64,000 nucleotides of DNA from UBA4742 sp002403895. Its GTDB lineage: Bacteria > Actinomycetota > Acidimicrobiia > Acidimicrobiales > Acidimicrobilacustridaceae. Shown in pieces: positions 16,677-26,050 of the stretch. A program made the position numbers and the translations under genes. Positions within the stretch are counted from its first letter, which is position 1. Each line of letters starts with the position of its first letter. A model generated the notes under the pieces. It worked only from the letters and a program-made list of their open reading frames with translations. It had not been told where the DNA came from and searched no databases. The DNA lies in assembly GCA_036823295.1 (NCBI GenBank), contig DAISGD010000001.1, positions 62,001 to 126,000 on the forward strand, given 5' to 3'.

Positions 16677-18614
16677 ATGCCCAACATCGCCCCCGATCCC
16701 CTGCTCAACCCGAACGCCCCCACCGGGCCGATCGACAAGCAGTGGAACCAGCACAAGTTCGACATGAAGCTGGTGAACCCGGGGAACAAGCGCAAGTTCG
16801 AGATCATCGTGGTCGGCACCGGCCTGGCCGGCGCCTCGGCCGCCGCCTCGATGGCCCAGCTGGGCTACAAGGTGAAGGTCTTCACGTTCCACGACTCACC
16901 CCGGCGGGCCCACTCGATCGCCGCCCAGGGTGGGATCAATGCGGCCAAGAACTACCCCAACGACGGCGACAGCATCCACCGGCTCTTCTACGACACGGTG
17001 AAGGGCGGCGACTTCCGGGCCCGGGAGGCCAACGTCTATCGCTTGGCCCAGGTCAGCGTCGACATCATCGACCAGTGCGTCGCCCAGGGGGTCCCCTTCG
17101 CCCGTGAGTACGGCGGTCTGCTCGACAACCGCTCGTTCGGCGGAGCCCAGGTGAGCCGCACCTTCTATGCCCGGGGCCAGACCGGCCAGCAACTCCTGCT
17201 CGGCGCCTACCAGGCCCTCGAACAGCAGGTGTCGCTGGGCAACGTGGTCATGCACACCAAGACCGAGATGCTCGACGTGGTGGTGAAGGACGGCAAGGCC
17301 TGCGGCATCGTCACCCGCGACCTCGTGAGCGGTGAGATCTCCTCGCACTCGGCCCATGCCGTCGTGTTGGCCACGGGTGGCTACAGCAACGTCTTCTACC
17401 TGTCGACCAACGCCATGAACTGCAATGCCTCGGCGGTGTGGCGAGCCCACAAGAAGGGCGCGCTGTTCGCCAACCCGTGCTTCACCCAGATCCACCCCAC
17501 CTGCATTCCGAGCAGCGACGAGTTCCAATCCAAGCTCACGCTGATGTCGGAGTCGCTGCGCAACGATGGCCGCATCTGGGTGCCCAAGAACCCCGACGAG
17601 ACCCGCTCGCCCGACCAGATCCCCGATGAGGACCGCGACTACTTTCTCGAGCGGAAGTACCCGGCCTTCGGCAACCTGGTGCCGCGCGATGTGGCCAGCC
17701 GCAACGCCAAGACCATGGTCGACAAAGGGTACGGCGTAGGTCCGCTCAAGAACTCGGTCTACCTCGACTTCGCCGACTCGATCACCCGTCTGAGCGCGCC
17801 GGTCATCGGCGAGCGCTACGGCAACCTCTTCGACATGTACGAGCGCATCACCGACGAGAACCCGTACAAGGTGCCGATGCGCATCTACCCGGCCGTCCAT
17901 TACACGATGGGCGGGCTGTGGGTCGACTACAACCTCATGACCACGGTGCCCGGGCTCTACGCCATCGGTGAGGCCAACTTCGCCGACCAGGGCGCCAACC
18001 GCCTCGGTGCCTCAGCCCTCATGCAGGGTCTGGCCGACGGCTACTTCATCCTGCCCTACACCATCGGCGACTACCTCTCCGGCCTGCTCGGGACCCAACC
18101 GGTGCCCGTCAACGACCCCGAGTTCGCCACCGCCCAGACCGCGCTGTCGTCCGAGGTCGACAAGTGGCTGTCGGTGGGCGGGACCAAGTCGGTCGACCAC
18201 TACCACCGTGAGCTGGGCAAGATCATGTGGGCCTACTGCGGCATGGCCCGCGACCGCAACGGCCTGGAAAAGGCGCTGGCCGAGATCCCCGCCCTGCGCC
18301 AGGAATTCGAGACGAACGTGCGGGTGCTCGGGTCGGCCGACAACGTCAACCAGTCACTCGAGAAGGTACAGCGGGTCGCCGACTTCTTTGAGCTCGGCGA
18401 GCTCATGTGCCGCGATGCCCTCATGCGCGAGGAGAGCTGCGGCGGCCATTTCCGGGTCGAGCATCAGACCCCCGAGGGCGAGGCCGATCGCGACGACGAG
18501 AACTTTGCCTTCGTGGGCGCATGGCAGTGGCAGGGCCGCGACACCCCCCAGGAGCTCCACAGGGAGCCGCTCGAGTTCGAGTTCGTCCACCTCACCCAGA
18601 GGAGCTACAAGTAG
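16677..18614 (+). CDS. sdhA: Succinate dehydrogenase flavoprotein subunit
   Basis: 645 residues; ATG 16677 follows GAGGAG at 6 nt. Oxidises succinate to fumarate using covalently bound FAD. Visible: FAD-binding GTGLAGASAAA (~48-58), the flavin-attachment block HSIAAQGGINAAKN, active-site region PCFTQIHPTCIP, and the C-terminal GEANFADQGANRLGASALMQ block. The length of ~645 residues fits the Bacteroidetes/actinobacterial SdhA type that pairs with a b558 anchor, longer than proteobacterial SdhA. Between sdhC and sdhB, 2 nt from sdhB. Confidence 0.97.
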   Translation: MPNIAPDPLLNPNAPTGPIDKQWNQHKFDMKLVNPGNKRKFEIIVVGTGLAGASAAASMAQLGYKVKVFTFHDSPRRAHSIAAQGGINAAKNYPNDGDSIHRLFYDTVKGGDFRAREANVYRLAQVSVDIIDQCVAQGVPFAREYGGLLDNRSFGGAQVSRTFYARGQTGQQLLLGAYQALEQQVSLGNVVMHTKTEMLDVVVKDGKACGIVTRDLVSGEISSHSAHAVVLATGGYSNVFYLSTNAMNCNASAVWRAHKKGALFANPCFTQIHPTCIPSSDEFQSKLTLMSESLRNDGRIWVPKNPDETRSPDQIPDEDRDYFLERKYPAFGNLVPRDVASRNAKTMVDKGYGVGPLKNSVYLDFADSITRLSAPVIGERYGNLFDMYERITDENPYKVPMRIYPAVHYTMGGLWVDYNLMTTVPGLYAIGEANFADQGANRLGASALMQGLADGYFILPYTIGDYLSGLLGTQPVPVNDPEFATAQTALSSEVDKWLSVGGTKSVDHYHRELGKIMWAYCGMARDRNGLEKALAEIPALRQEFETNVRVLGSADNVNQSLEKVQRVADFFELGELMCRDALMREESCGGHFRVEHQTPEGEADRDDENFAFVGAWQWQGRDTPQELHREPLEFEFVHLTQRSYK

Positions 18615-18616
18615 CC

Positions 18617-19381
18617 ATGGATCTGCATCTCAAGATCTGGCGTCAGAACGGCCCCGACAGCCCTGGCCGGTTCGAGGACTACGACGCCGTCGGCATCAAG
18701 GACGACATGTCGTTCCTCGAGATGCTCGATGCCGTCAACGAGGGCCTGATCGAGGCCGGCCGCGAGCCCATCGTCTTCGACAGCGACTGTCGAGAGGGCA
18801 TCTGCGGCACCTGTGGTGTGATGATCAACGGCCAGGCTCACGGTCCCCAGAAGGGCACGGCCACCTGCCAATTGCACATGCGCAAGTTCCACGACGGCGA
18901 GCACATCACCATCGAGCCGTTCCGGGCCAAGTCGTTCCCCATCCTGCGCGACCTCATGGTCGACCGCAGCCCACTCGACGCCATCATCGAGGCCGGCGGG
19001 TTCATCTCCGCCAACACCGGATCGGCCCCCGATGCCAACATCATCCCGGTGCCCAAGACGGCGGCCGACGCGGCTATGGACGCCGCCGCCTGCATCGGGT
19101 GCGGCGCCTGCGTGGCCGCCTGCCCCAACAGCGCCGGCCAGCTGTTCACGTCGGCCAAGATCGCCCACCTCAACCTGCTTCCCCAGGGGCAGGCCGAGCG
19201 TTGGAGCCGAACCGAGAACATGGTCGAGACCATGGAGGAGTTCTTCGGTTCGTGCACCAACTACGGCGAATGCCAGGCGGCGTGCCCGAAGGAGATCTCG
19301 ATCGACTTCATCGCCTACATGAACCGCGACTACATCAAGGCCAAGACCAAGAACCGCAAGCTCATCGGCCAGAGGAAGTAG
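18617..19381 (+). CDS. sdhB: Succinate dehydrogenase iron-sulfur subunit
   Basis: 254 residues; ATG 18617 is 2 nt after the sdhA stop, with GAGGAG inside the end of sdhA. N-terminal [2Fe-2S] ferredoxin-like domain with CREGICGTCG and a later Cys in TATCQLHM; C-terminal helical domain with CIGCGACVAACPN and CTNYGECQAACPKEI for the [4Fe-4S] and [3Fe-4S] centres. Transfers electrons from SdhA to the haem/quinone subunit. The gene ends 5 nt from the convergent acyl-CoA dehydrogenase gene, with no terminator-like hairpin between them. Confidence 0.97.
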   Translation: MDLHLKIWRQNGPDSPGRFEDYDAVGIKDDMSFLEMLDAVNEGLIEAGREPIVFDSDCREGICGTCGVMINGQAHGPQKGTATCQLHMRKFHDGEHITIEPFRAKSFPILRDLMVDRSPLDAIIEAGGFISANTGSAPDANIIPVPKTAADAAMDAAACIGCGACVAACPNSAGQLFTSAKIAHLNLLPQGQAERWSRTENMVETMEEFFGSCTNYGECQAACPKEISIDFIAYMNRDYIKAKTKNRKLIGQRK

Positions 19382-19386
19382 GTCAT

Positions 19387-20583
19387 CTAGCTGCGGGGGA
19401 CTTGGGACCAGGGTTGGTCCCGGTCGTTGCGCGGCTCGCCGGGCAGGCCGAGGACCCGCTCCCCGAGGATGTTGCGCTGGATCTCGGACGTCCCGCCCTC
19501 GATGGAGTTGGCCCGCGAACGCAGGAACATCTTGCGGGACGAACCGGGGGGACCGACCAGGCCCAGCTGCTCGGAACGGCGGTTGGTGTAGTCGTAGTCG
19601 ACCAGCGCGTCGGCGCCGAGCAGGTCCACGCACAGGTTATAGATCCGCTTGTTGACCTCGGCGAACATGAGCTTGGCGATGGACCCTTCAGGCCCAGGGT
19701 TGCCGACGCGGCGAGCCTGGCCGGCGCGGATGTTGGTGAGGCGCAACACCTCGGCCTCGATCCATACCTTCACCAGTCGGTCTTTGACCACGTCGGTGCG
19801 GTCCTTGGCTTCCTCGTGCCAGATGCGCACGGCCTCGGAAATGGCCCCCGAGCCCTTGGCGGGCGGCCCGGAGCCCCCGCCGATGGTGGTGCGCTCGTTC
19901 ATGAGCGTGGTCATCGCCACCCGCCAGCCCTCGCCCACCTCGCCGATGCGGTCCGTATCCGGGACCCGCACCTCGGTCAGGTAGACCTCGTTGAACTCGG
20001 CCTCTCCCGTCATCTGCCGCAGCGGACGGACTTCGACGCCCGGCGCGTGCATGTCGAGGGCGAAATACGTCATGCCCTTGTGCTTGGGGGCCTCAGGATC
20101 GGTACGGGCGATGAGCATGCCTCGGTCGGCCAGGTGCGCAAGGGTGTTCCACACCTTCTGACCGGTGATCACCCACTCGTCACCGTCGCGGACCGCCTTG
20201 GCGGCCAGGCCGGCCAGGTCGGAGCCGGCTCCCGGCTCGCTGAACAGCTGGCACCAGGCCTCCTCCCCGGTGAACATCGGCCGCAGGAGCCGTGTCCGCA
20301 GCGCTTCGTCGGCGTGGGTGACCACGGTGGGGCCCGCCATGGTGAGACCGAAGAAGTGCTTCGCCGTCGGGCTGGGGGCGCGAGCGGCCCGCAGCCGTCG
20401 GTCGACCTCACGCTGGAAGTTGGGGGCTACCTCGAGGCCACCGGAGCCGAGCGGGAAATGGACCCAGGCCAGCCCGAGGTCGTACTGGTGGCCCCGGAAC
20501 TCGATGGGGTCGGTGGTGGCGGGGTCGCGCTCGGCCAGGAGTTGGTCCAGCCGCTCGGAAACGAGCGTTTCAGGGTCGGTCAC
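19387..20583 (-). CDS. Acyl-CoA dehydrogenase family protein
   Basis: 398 residues. FAD-dependent acyl-CoA dehydrogenase: the FAD/substrate block CQLFSEPGAGSDLAGL (~114-129), WVITGQKVWNT, and the C-terminal EGGTSEIQRNILGERVLGLP typical of the long FadE group found in actinobacteria. Likely oxidises a branched, aromatic or steroid-derived acyl-CoA; the substrate cannot be inferred, since no other degradation genes lie beside it. GTG 20583 has TACGCT 6 nt upstream, so it is probably transcribed alone as a leaderless message. Confidence 0.9.
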   Translation of the reverse strand: MTDPETLVSERLDQLLAERDPATTDPIEFRGHQYDLGLAWVHFPLGSGGLEVAPNFQREVDRRLRAARAPSPTAKHFFGLTMAGPTVVTHADEALRTRLLRPMFTGEEAWCQLFSEPGAGSDLAGLAAKAVRDGDEWVITGQKVWNTLAHLADRGMLIARTDPEAPKHKGMTYFALDMHAPGVEVRPLRQMTGEAEFNEVYLTEVRVPDTDRIGEVGEGWRVAMTTLMNERTTIGGGSGPPAKGSGAISEAVRIWHEEAKDRTDVVKDRLVKVWIEAEVLRLTNIRAGQARRVGNPGPEGSIAKLMFAEVNKRIYNLCVDLLGADALVDYDYTNRRSEQLGLVGPPGSSRKMFLRSRANSIEGGTSEIQRNILGERVLGLPGEPRNDRDQPWSQVPRS

Positions 20584-20589
20584 GGTCGG

Positions 20590-20595
20590 AGCGTA
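20590..20595 (-). promoter_or_regulatory. Leaderless -10 element of the acyl-CoA dehydrogenase gene
   Basis: TACGCT on the minus strand, 6 nt before GTG 20583; no Shine-Dalgarno sequence. Confidence 0.45.
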
Positions 20596-20800
20596 CGCCG
20601 ATCGTGACGGAGACGACCAGCCCCTCTCATGCCGCGGCGGAACTCAGTTGGGCATGGAGACCAGGTGCCACCGGCCCCGACCCTCTCCCTTGACCCGCGG
20701 GCCGTGTCCTGGTGCTCGCCTGCTCGATCCCCAGAGGACCCGCGGGGTCGACCACCGAACCGGAACCGTTTCTGTTGGTCGAACGCGATCAGGCCGAGGA

Positions 20801-21463
20801 TCAGCTCGTCTCGTCGGACTGGACGACCGCCTCGATGGTCTCCGGATGACGGCGGTGACGGACGTACTCGATGGCCGCCGGGATGAGCGAGAGGGCGATG
20901 ATCACCAACAGGACGTAGTCGAGGCTCGAGCCGATGGCCGGGAAGGCCTTCCCCAGCGCCCAGCCCGCCGTGAGCATCAGCGTCGCCCAGGCCACACCGC
21001 CGATGATGTTGAAGACCACGAACGTCCGGTACCGCATCTTCGAGGCGCCGGCCACGATGGGGGCGAACGTCCGGACGATAGGGACGAAACGGGCCAAGAT
21101 GATCGTCTTGGAACCATGCCGCTCGAAGAACCGTTCGGCCAGCTGCAGGTGCTGCTGCTTGAAGAAGCGGGAGTCGGGCCGGCTGAACAGCGGTGGTCCC
21201 ACCTTCTTGCCGAAGCCGTAGCCCACCTGGTCGCCCACGATGGCGGCGATGGCGCACCCGACGATGAGGACGGGGAGCGGAGGCAGGACCGAGCCGGACA
21301 ACAACCCGGCGGTGAACAGCAGCGAATCGCCGGGCAGGAAGAACCCGATCATGAGGCCTGACTCAGCGAACACGATGGCGAACACCACCACGGTGGCCAG
21401 GCTTCCCAGGCTTCGGAGCCGGTCTTCGGTATGGAAGACGTCGGCGAGAATGGCAGCGAGCAT
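20801..21463 (-). CDS. DedA family membrane protein
   Basis: 220 residues, four to five hydrophobic segments. DedA/SNARE-associated signature: FAESGLMIGFFLPGDSLLF (~32-50), GDQVGYGFGKKVG, FFERHGSKTIILARFVPIVRTFAPIVAG and the following NIIGGVAW. Members are half-transporters or scramblases of undecaprenyl phosphate and phospholipids and affect membrane energetics; the acidic and arginine residues needed (E40, D52-type, R-F-x-P-x-x-R) are present. ATG 21463 is 6 nt from TAGGAT, giving a leaderless message. The 217 bp between this stop and the acyl-CoA dehydrogenase start hold nothing I can identify beyond two GACCCGCGGG copies. Confidence 0.9.
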   Translation of the reverse strand: MLAAILADVFHTEDRLRSLGSLATVVVFAIVFAESGLMIGFFLPGDSLLFTAGLLSGSVLPPLPVLIVGCAIAAIVGDQVGYGFGKKVGPPLFSRPDSRFFKQQHLQLAERFFERHGSKTIILARFVPIVRTFAPIVAGASKMRYRTFVVFNIIGGVAWATLMLTAGWALGKAFPAIGSSLDYVLLVIIALSLIPAAIEYVRHRRHPETIEAVVQSDETS

Positions 21464-21469
21464 CGGGCA

Positions 21470-21475
21470 ATCCTA
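21470..21475 (-). promoter_or_regulatory. Leaderless -10 element of the DedA gene
   Basis: TAGGAT on the minus strand, 6 nt before ATG 21463. The same hexamer serves icd at 44934-44939. Confidence 0.55.
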
Positions 21476-21511
21476 GTGGCCGGTCGGGCCCGGCTCGACG
21501 CGGGGCCCGTG

Positions 21512-22462
21512 TCAGCGGGGGGGTTGGTTGAACTCGATCCACCCCGTACCGGAACGCCCGTCGTCGGCGTGGAACCGAGCCATGGCTCGAGGGAAACGGG
21601 CCTCGCCCCGGCCGTCCGGCGCCACCAGCAGGACCGGGGACCAGGCCAGCGGCTCCACCGTCACCCCCAGGCCGTCGATGTCCAGCCGGGCCGCGGTGGG
21701 GATTCCCTCGGGGCCGAGCGTCGGCTCGGCGCCGAATTGATTCACCCGGGTCAGCCCACCATCGGGAGGCTGCACGTACCCGATGCCGAAAGCGCCCGAG
21801 GGGAGGGTGGTCACGGCATGCAGACGGGTGCCGTCGTCGAGGCGGAACGCGGTCCAGCACCAGGCCGGCTCCCACCAGTCCCGCACCCCCCACGAATGGT
21901 CACGCTGACCGGTGCCGTCGAGCTCGATGCGTTCGTCGCCCACCAGGATCTCCCCGTGCACTCGACAGGGGATCTCGTAGCGGTCGAGGCCGGCTGGCCA
22001 ACGAAAGGCAATGCCGTCGGTGTCCCACTCCAGGTCGAAGCCGAGCGGCGTCCGCTCGCCCCGGAGCCCGTGATACGTCTCGGCCGGGTCGTCCACGGCC
22101 ACCCCGAAGGCCTCCAGTCCCAGGCTGAAATGGTCGAGGGGCGTCTCGACGTTGTGGTCCGCCCACAGGCCATCGCTGCGCACTTCGAGGGACTCATAGC
22201 GCGACGGGAACGGCACGGCCTGGTCGATCACGGTCACCAGGGGCCGTTCGGGGCCCGCCACACAGGCCCAATACCAGATGACCCCCAGGTTCGGATAGCG
22301 CCCGATGCGGACGTACCCCCCCACGGATGCGTCGTGGCTCAAGAAATCGAAGTAGTAGGACTCGTTCCACAGCGCCTCGGGCCCGGCGGCATGGGTGCCC
22401 TCGTCGACCGGGTCGGTAGGCCCGAAGGGGAGGTCGCCGTCGGTGGGCTCCGTGTTGGCCAT
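21512..22462 (-). CDS. AttH/CrtC-like lipocalin-fold protein
   Basis: 316 residues, cytoplasmic. The block GTGQRDHSWGVRDWW (~185-199) and the overall beta-rich pattern resemble the AttH / hydroxyneurosporene-synthase-like proteins (tandem lipocalin-like halves) common in mycobacteria and other lipid-degrading actinobacteria, where the function is mostly unknown. ATG 22462; no clear ribosome binding site. It is divergent from the amidohydrolase gene, 70 bp apart, and 48 bp upstream of dedA. No carotenoid genes are nearby, so a carotenoid role is not supported; lipid or steroid handling is a guess. Confidence 0.6.
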   Translation of the reverse strand: MANTEPTDGDLPFGPTDPVDEGTHAAGPEALWNESYYFDFLSHDASVGGYVRIGRYPNLGVIWYWACVAGPERPLVTVIDQAVPFPSRYESLEVRSDGLWADHNVETPLDHFSLGLEAFGVAVDDPAETYHGLRGERTPLGFDLEWDTDGIAFRWPAGLDRYEIPCRVHGEILVGDERIELDGTGQRDHSWGVRDWWEPAWCWTAFRLDDGTRLHAVTTLPSGAFGIGYVQPPDGGLTRVNQFGAEPTLGPEGIPTAARLDIDGLGVTVEPLAWSPVLLVAPDGRGEARFPRAMARFHADDGRSGTGWIEFNQPPR

Positions 22463-22495
22463 GACCGAGCTTGCCAGGATTCACCCGCCGAGGCG

Positions 22496-22501
22496 TAGGT
22501 T
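22496..22501 (+). promoter_or_regulatory. Possible -10 element of the amidohydrolase gene
   Basis: TAGGTT, with TTGCCA 19 bp upstream as a weak -35. It would give a ~25-nt leader carrying the GGGGGG ribosome binding site before ATG 22533. Confidence 0.35.
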
Positions 22502-22532
22502 GTCGGACGACACGATCAGGGGGGAACCCACG

Positions 22533-24257
22533 ATGCACGACCTCGTAATCCGCAACGGCACCGTGGTGGATGGCACCGGCGCGCCGGCCAGCCGGGCCGA
22601 CGTGGCCATCGACGGGGACCGGGTGGTGGCCGTGGGCGACGTCGACGCCGACGGCCAGCGGGTCATCGACGCCGACGGGTGCCTCGTGACCCCGGGCTTC
22701 GTCGACATCCACACCCACCTCGACGCCCAGTTGGCGTGGGACCCGATCGGGTCCTCGTCGTGCTGGCACGGCGTCACGTCGGTCGTGCTCGGCAACTGCG
22801 GCGTGACGTTCGCCCCGTGCAAGGAGGGCGACCGCGAGGAGCTGGCCGAGATGATGGAATCGGTCGAGGACATTCCCGCCGACGCCATCCTGTCCGGCCT
22901 GGCCTGGGACTGGACCACCTACGGCGAGTACCTCGACGCGGTGGAACGCTGGCCCAAGGGCATCAACGTCGGGGGCATGGTCGGCCATTGCGCCGTGCGG
23001 GTGCATGCCATGGGCGAGCGCAGTTTGTCGGAGGAGCCAGCCACCACCGAGGACATCACCGCCATGTGCGCCCTGGTCGACGAGGCCATCGCCGCCGGGG
23101 CCCTCGGCTTCTCGACGTCGCGCACGCTGTTGCACCGGGTACCCGATGGGCGTCCGGTCCCCGGCACCTGGGCCAGGGCCGAGGAGCTCATGGCCATCGC
23201 CGACGTGATGGGCCGCCGGGGCCGGGGCGTGTTCGAGGCCGCCCCTCGGCTGGGCGAGCGCGATCAGGACGACTACGCCGCCACCCGCACCGAGGTCGAG
23301 ATGATGGCGGAGCTGACCATCTCGTCGGGCCGGCCCCTCACGTTCGGCCTGGCCCACAGCTTCCGGCGCGACGACCTCTACCAGCGGGTGCTCGAGTTCG
23401 TGGCCGAAGGCAACGCCCGCGGGGCCCGCGTCCGGCCCCAGACGACGGCTCGGGGCATCGGCATCCTCTTCGGCCTCTCGCACCACACCCCGTTCGACGG
23501 CACGCGGTCGTGGAAGCGACTGCGCATGCTTTCCGTGGAAGAGAAACTGGCGGTCCTGCGCGACCCCACCAGTCGGATGCAGCTCATCGAGGAGGGCGCA
23601 GAGCGGCCCGGGGACGAGTTCCTCAGCGGCACCTACGTGCTATGCGACGACACCCTCGACTACGCCCACGACCCGAACAACACCCTCACCGCGGTGGCCG
23701 CCCGTCGCGGGGTCATCCCCGTCGAGGCGTTCATCGACCTGTCACTCGAGTCCAACGGTCGGGTGCTGCTCAACTACCCGTTCCTCAACCAACGCCTCGA
23801 CGCCGTGGCCGAGATGTTGGCTGACCCGAACGTCGTGATGGGGCTGGCCGACGCCGGCGCCCACGTGGGCCAGATCATGGATGCCAGCCAACCGACATTC
23901 TTTCTCTCGACCTGGGTGCGCGACCGTGGGGTGTTCTCCATCGAAGAGGGCGTCCGGCGCTTGACCTCCGATACCGCCGGTCTGTTCGGGATCACCGACC
24001 GGGGAGTGCTCCAGCCGGGCTCGTTTGCCGATGTGAACGTCATCGATCTCGACCGGCTGGGCGTCCACCTCCCCGAGTACGTGCACGACTTCCCCGGTGG
24101 CGCGGGTCGCTACGTCCAGGGGGCGTCGGGATACCGAGCCACCGTGGTCAACGGTCGGGTGGCGCTCAGCGACGGGGAGCACACTGGCGATCTCGCCGGG
24201 GTGGTCCTACGCAGCCGCGGCCCGTCGGTCGAGGAGACGCCTCACCCCGTGAGCTGA
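22533..24257 (+). CDS. Amidohydrolase family 3 (N-acyl-D-amino-acid deacylase-like)
   Basis: 574 residues; ATG 22533 is preceded by GGGGGG and the protein starts with the usual HDLVIRNGTVVDGTG. Metal-dependent TIM-barrel hydrolase: PGFVDIHTHLDAQ (~55-67) supplies the HxH pair, NCGVTFAPC is the D-aminoacylase-type block, and GLADAGAHVGQ near 445 carries the C-terminal aspartate. The C-terminal beta-sandwich ends with TVVNGRVALSDGEHTGDL. Expected to cleave N-acyl amide bonds of unusual or D-amino acids; the exact substrate is unknown, and members of this family in actinobacteria are often over-annotated. The last 16 bp overlap the end of the convergent beta-helix gene. Confidence 0.85.
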   Translation: MHDLVIRNGTVVDGTGAPASRADVAIDGDRVVAVGDVDADGQRVIDADGCLVTPGFVDIHTHLDAQLAWDPIGSSSCWHGVTSVVLGNCGVTFAPCKEGDREELAEMMESVEDIPADAILSGLAWDWTTYGEYLDAVERWPKGINVGGMVGHCAVRVHAMGERSLSEEPATTEDITAMCALVDEAIAAGALGFSTSRTLLHRVPDGRPVPGTWARAEELMAIADVMGRRGRGVFEAAPRLGERDQDDYAATRTEVEMMAELTISSGRPLTFGLAHSFRRDDLYQRVLEFVAEGNARGARVRPQTTARGIGILFGLSHHTPFDGTRSWKRLRMLSVEEKLAVLRDPTSRMQLIEEGAERPGDEFLSGTYVLCDDTLDYAHDPNNTLTAVAARRGVIPVEAFIDLSLESNGRVLLNYPFLNQRLDAVAEMLADPNVVMGLADAGAHVGQIMDASQPTFFLSTWVRDRGVFSIEEGVRRLTSDTAGLFGITDRGVLQPGSFADVNVIDLDRLGVHLPEYVHDFPGGAGRYVQGASGYRATVVNGRVALSDGEHTGDLAGVVLRSRGPSVEETPHPVS

Positions 24258-25951
24258 GGTGAAGCCTTGGCCGGCTCGGCGACAGGGGCCTCGGTCCCAC
24301 CGGGCGTGGTTGTCGAGGTGGTCGATGTCGACGTCACGGTCGTCACCGGGGTCGCTGGGCACCACGGATTGGTCGGCACGCCGGCGCAGGGATCGGGCAT
24401 GGTGGCTTGCGCCGGGAGCGGGAGCAGGTGGACATCGCCTCCCCGTGGGTAGGTGCCGACGCCCGGCAGGCACGGTCCGAAGATCTCGGTGGCGCACTGA
24501 ACCTGCCGGGTGAGGTCGCTCCCGATGAGCGCGGCGGTGTTGCCCTTCTGCCCGCACACGGCGTTTGTCGTCTGCAGATCGATCGGGGCACTGGTGATGC
24601 TGCCCGCTGTGTCGGTATTGCCATGCCAGCAATTGCCCGGGTTGCCACTACCGAGATCACCGAGGTCACCGTTGGTCACGTTGCCGAACCCGCCGTTGTC
24701 GGTGAACGTGTTCCCCGTGATCTCGTTGGTCGACGAGATGAAGAAGCAGGACCCGATTCCGAACAACGGCAGGTCCTTCAGCCCGCCGGCGCAGTTGGCC
24801 ACCGGTGGGGGTGGTCCAGAGTCGATGAACGGGACGATCAGGACCGCCCAGCTGCCGTTGCCCTCGAAACGGTTGTCCACCACGGTGTCGTGACTGCCGC
24901 CCGAGATCACCACTCCGGTCCCTGGTGGACCGAGGTCGGCCGACCCCGCACTGGGCACGTCGGCATTGTTGTTGTCGTGGACGAAGTTGTTGCGGAACAC
25001 CCAACACGAGTTGTTGCCCAGCGGGCCGACCAAGCCGGTGGGACAGATCCCGGTCTGCGGTGACGGGGCATCGTCATTGTTCTGGCTGTTGGTGCTGAAG
25101 CCGGTCTTGTTGTGGTCGAACTCGGAGTTCTGGATGATGAGGCGGCCGCCGGAGTTGGTGCCTGAATACCCCAGGGCCGAGCCTTGGCCATGGGCGTCGT
25201 CGAGCACGGCGTTGCAGTCGGGGCAGGCACCGATGTAGTAGGCGGCGTCGGCCATGTCGTTGCCGTAGGTGTGCACCAGCGAGCCCGGCCCCTTGGCGTT
25301 GGAGACGAAGATCCCGTACTCCCCCCGGGGATGGCCGGTCTCGTAGTAGGTCGTGGTGGTCGACAGGTACGAGCCGGAGTAGCTGTTCATCCCCTGCAAC
25401 CCGGAGCCGTCGCCGCCGTTCCACCAGATCTCGTTGCCCCCTCCTCCATTACCGTTGAGGAAGTTGCAGGTGGTCAGGTTGTCCACCGTGGTCCCGTCGA
25501 CCTTGGACACGACGAGGCCGTTTCGGCCCAGCGGCTGAGAGGAGCCGTCCAGCGGCCCGAGATCCTGATCGCCGGGCGCGCTGGAGCACTGAGGGGCACC
25601 GGGCTTGGTCCCGTCGATCACCACCTGGTTGCGATCCATGCCCCGGAGATGCAGTCCCGCGGTGGTGATGAGCACCGCCGCCCCCGCCTCGGTGGCATTC
25701 GGCTGGTGGTCCATCTGCTCGTGGTAGTCACCCGGACCGACCAGCACCCAGTCACCCGGTTGGGCCGCGCTCACCGCGTCGGCGATCGTGGCGTACTGCC
25801 CGGCGATGCCGTTCCACGTTCCCACCCGGAGCACGTGCGGGTCGGCAGCTGCGGTCGGCGAACTGAGGATCGGGACCACCGCCACGGCCGTCACCATCGC
25901 CCCGACGGCCACCAGCCAGATCAGCCGTCGATGCCCTCGCTCGTTCCTCAT
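24242..25951 (-). CDS. Secreted right-handed parallel beta-helix protein
   Basis: 569 residues from ATG 25951, chosen over the in-frame ATG 25981 because AAGGGGG lies just upstream and the product starts MRNERGHRR before a signal peptide (LIWLVAVGAMVTAVAVVPIL, SSPTAAA). The mature part has pectate-lyase-like beta-helix turns (YATIADAVSAAQPGDWVLVGPG, then repeated NxFxxNG rungs such as VVDNRFEGNGS and ITGNTFTDNG). Many cysteines suggest disulfides. The C-terminal tail is Thr/Ser/Pro-rich (TTVTSTSTTSTTT). Such proteins bind or cleave polysaccharide, but no lyase active site can be pointed to. No anchor is visible. Overlaps the amidohydrolase gene tail-to-tail by 16 bp. Confidence 0.75.
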   Translation of the reverse strand: MRNERGHRRLIWLVAVGAMVTAVAVVPILSSPTAAADPHVLRVGTWNGIAGQYATIADAVSAAQPGDWVLVGPGDYHEQMDHQPNATEAGAAVLITTAGLHLRGMDRNQVVIDGTKPGAPQCSSAPGDQDLGPLDGSSQPLGRNGLVVSKVDGTTVDNLTTCNFLNGNGGGGNEIWWNGGDGSGLQGMNSYSGSYLSTTTTYYETGHPRGEYGIFVSNAKGPGSLVHTYGNDMADAAYYIGACPDCNAVLDDAHGQGSALGYSGTNSGGRLIIQNSEFDHNKTGFSTNSQNNDDAPSPQTGICPTGLVGPLGNNSCWVFRNNFVHDNNNADVPSAGSADLGPPGTGVVISGGSHDTVVDNRFEGNGSWAVLIVPFIDSGPPPPVANCAGGLKDLPLFGIGSCFFISSTNEITGNTFTDNGGFGNVTNGDLGDLGSGNPGNCWHGNTDTAGSITSAPIDLQTTNAVCGQKGNTAALIGSDLTRQVQCATEIFGPCLPGVGTYPRGGDVHLLPLPAQATMPDPCAGVPTNPWCPATPVTTVTSTSTTSTTTPGGTEAPVAEPAKASPQLTG

Positions 25952-26012
25952 GGAGCCCCCTTGGCCAGCGAACGACTTCATCGTAGGACGCCGAACGTCT
26001 CATTGCCGGAGG

Positions 26013-26041
26013 TTGGCACTCGACTTTTCGTTAGCTATGCT
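26013..26041 (+). promoter_or_regulatory. Promoter of the marR-mfs operon
   Basis: TTGGCA (26013-26018) and TATGCT (26036-26041) are separated by exactly 17 bp. The -10 lies inside the first operator palindrome and the expected start (~26048) is just before the second, so a bound repressor would block both -10 opening and start-site access. Leader of ~40 nt. Confidence 0.6.
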
Positions 26042-26043
26042 AA
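26031..26043 (+). promoter_or_regulatory. MarR operator, site 1
   Basis: TTAGC-TAT-GCTAA, a perfect inverted repeat with 3-bp centre that covers the -10 element. Its core TTAGCnnnGCTAA is shared with site 2, centre to centre 21 bp. Confidence 0.65.
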
Positions 26044-26050
26044 GGATGAG

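Noticed and set aside
20690..20750. Two GACCCGCGGG copies downstream of the acyl-CoA dehydrogenase start
   Set aside because: Ordinary in DNA this rich in G+C; no consistent spacing or relation to a promoter.
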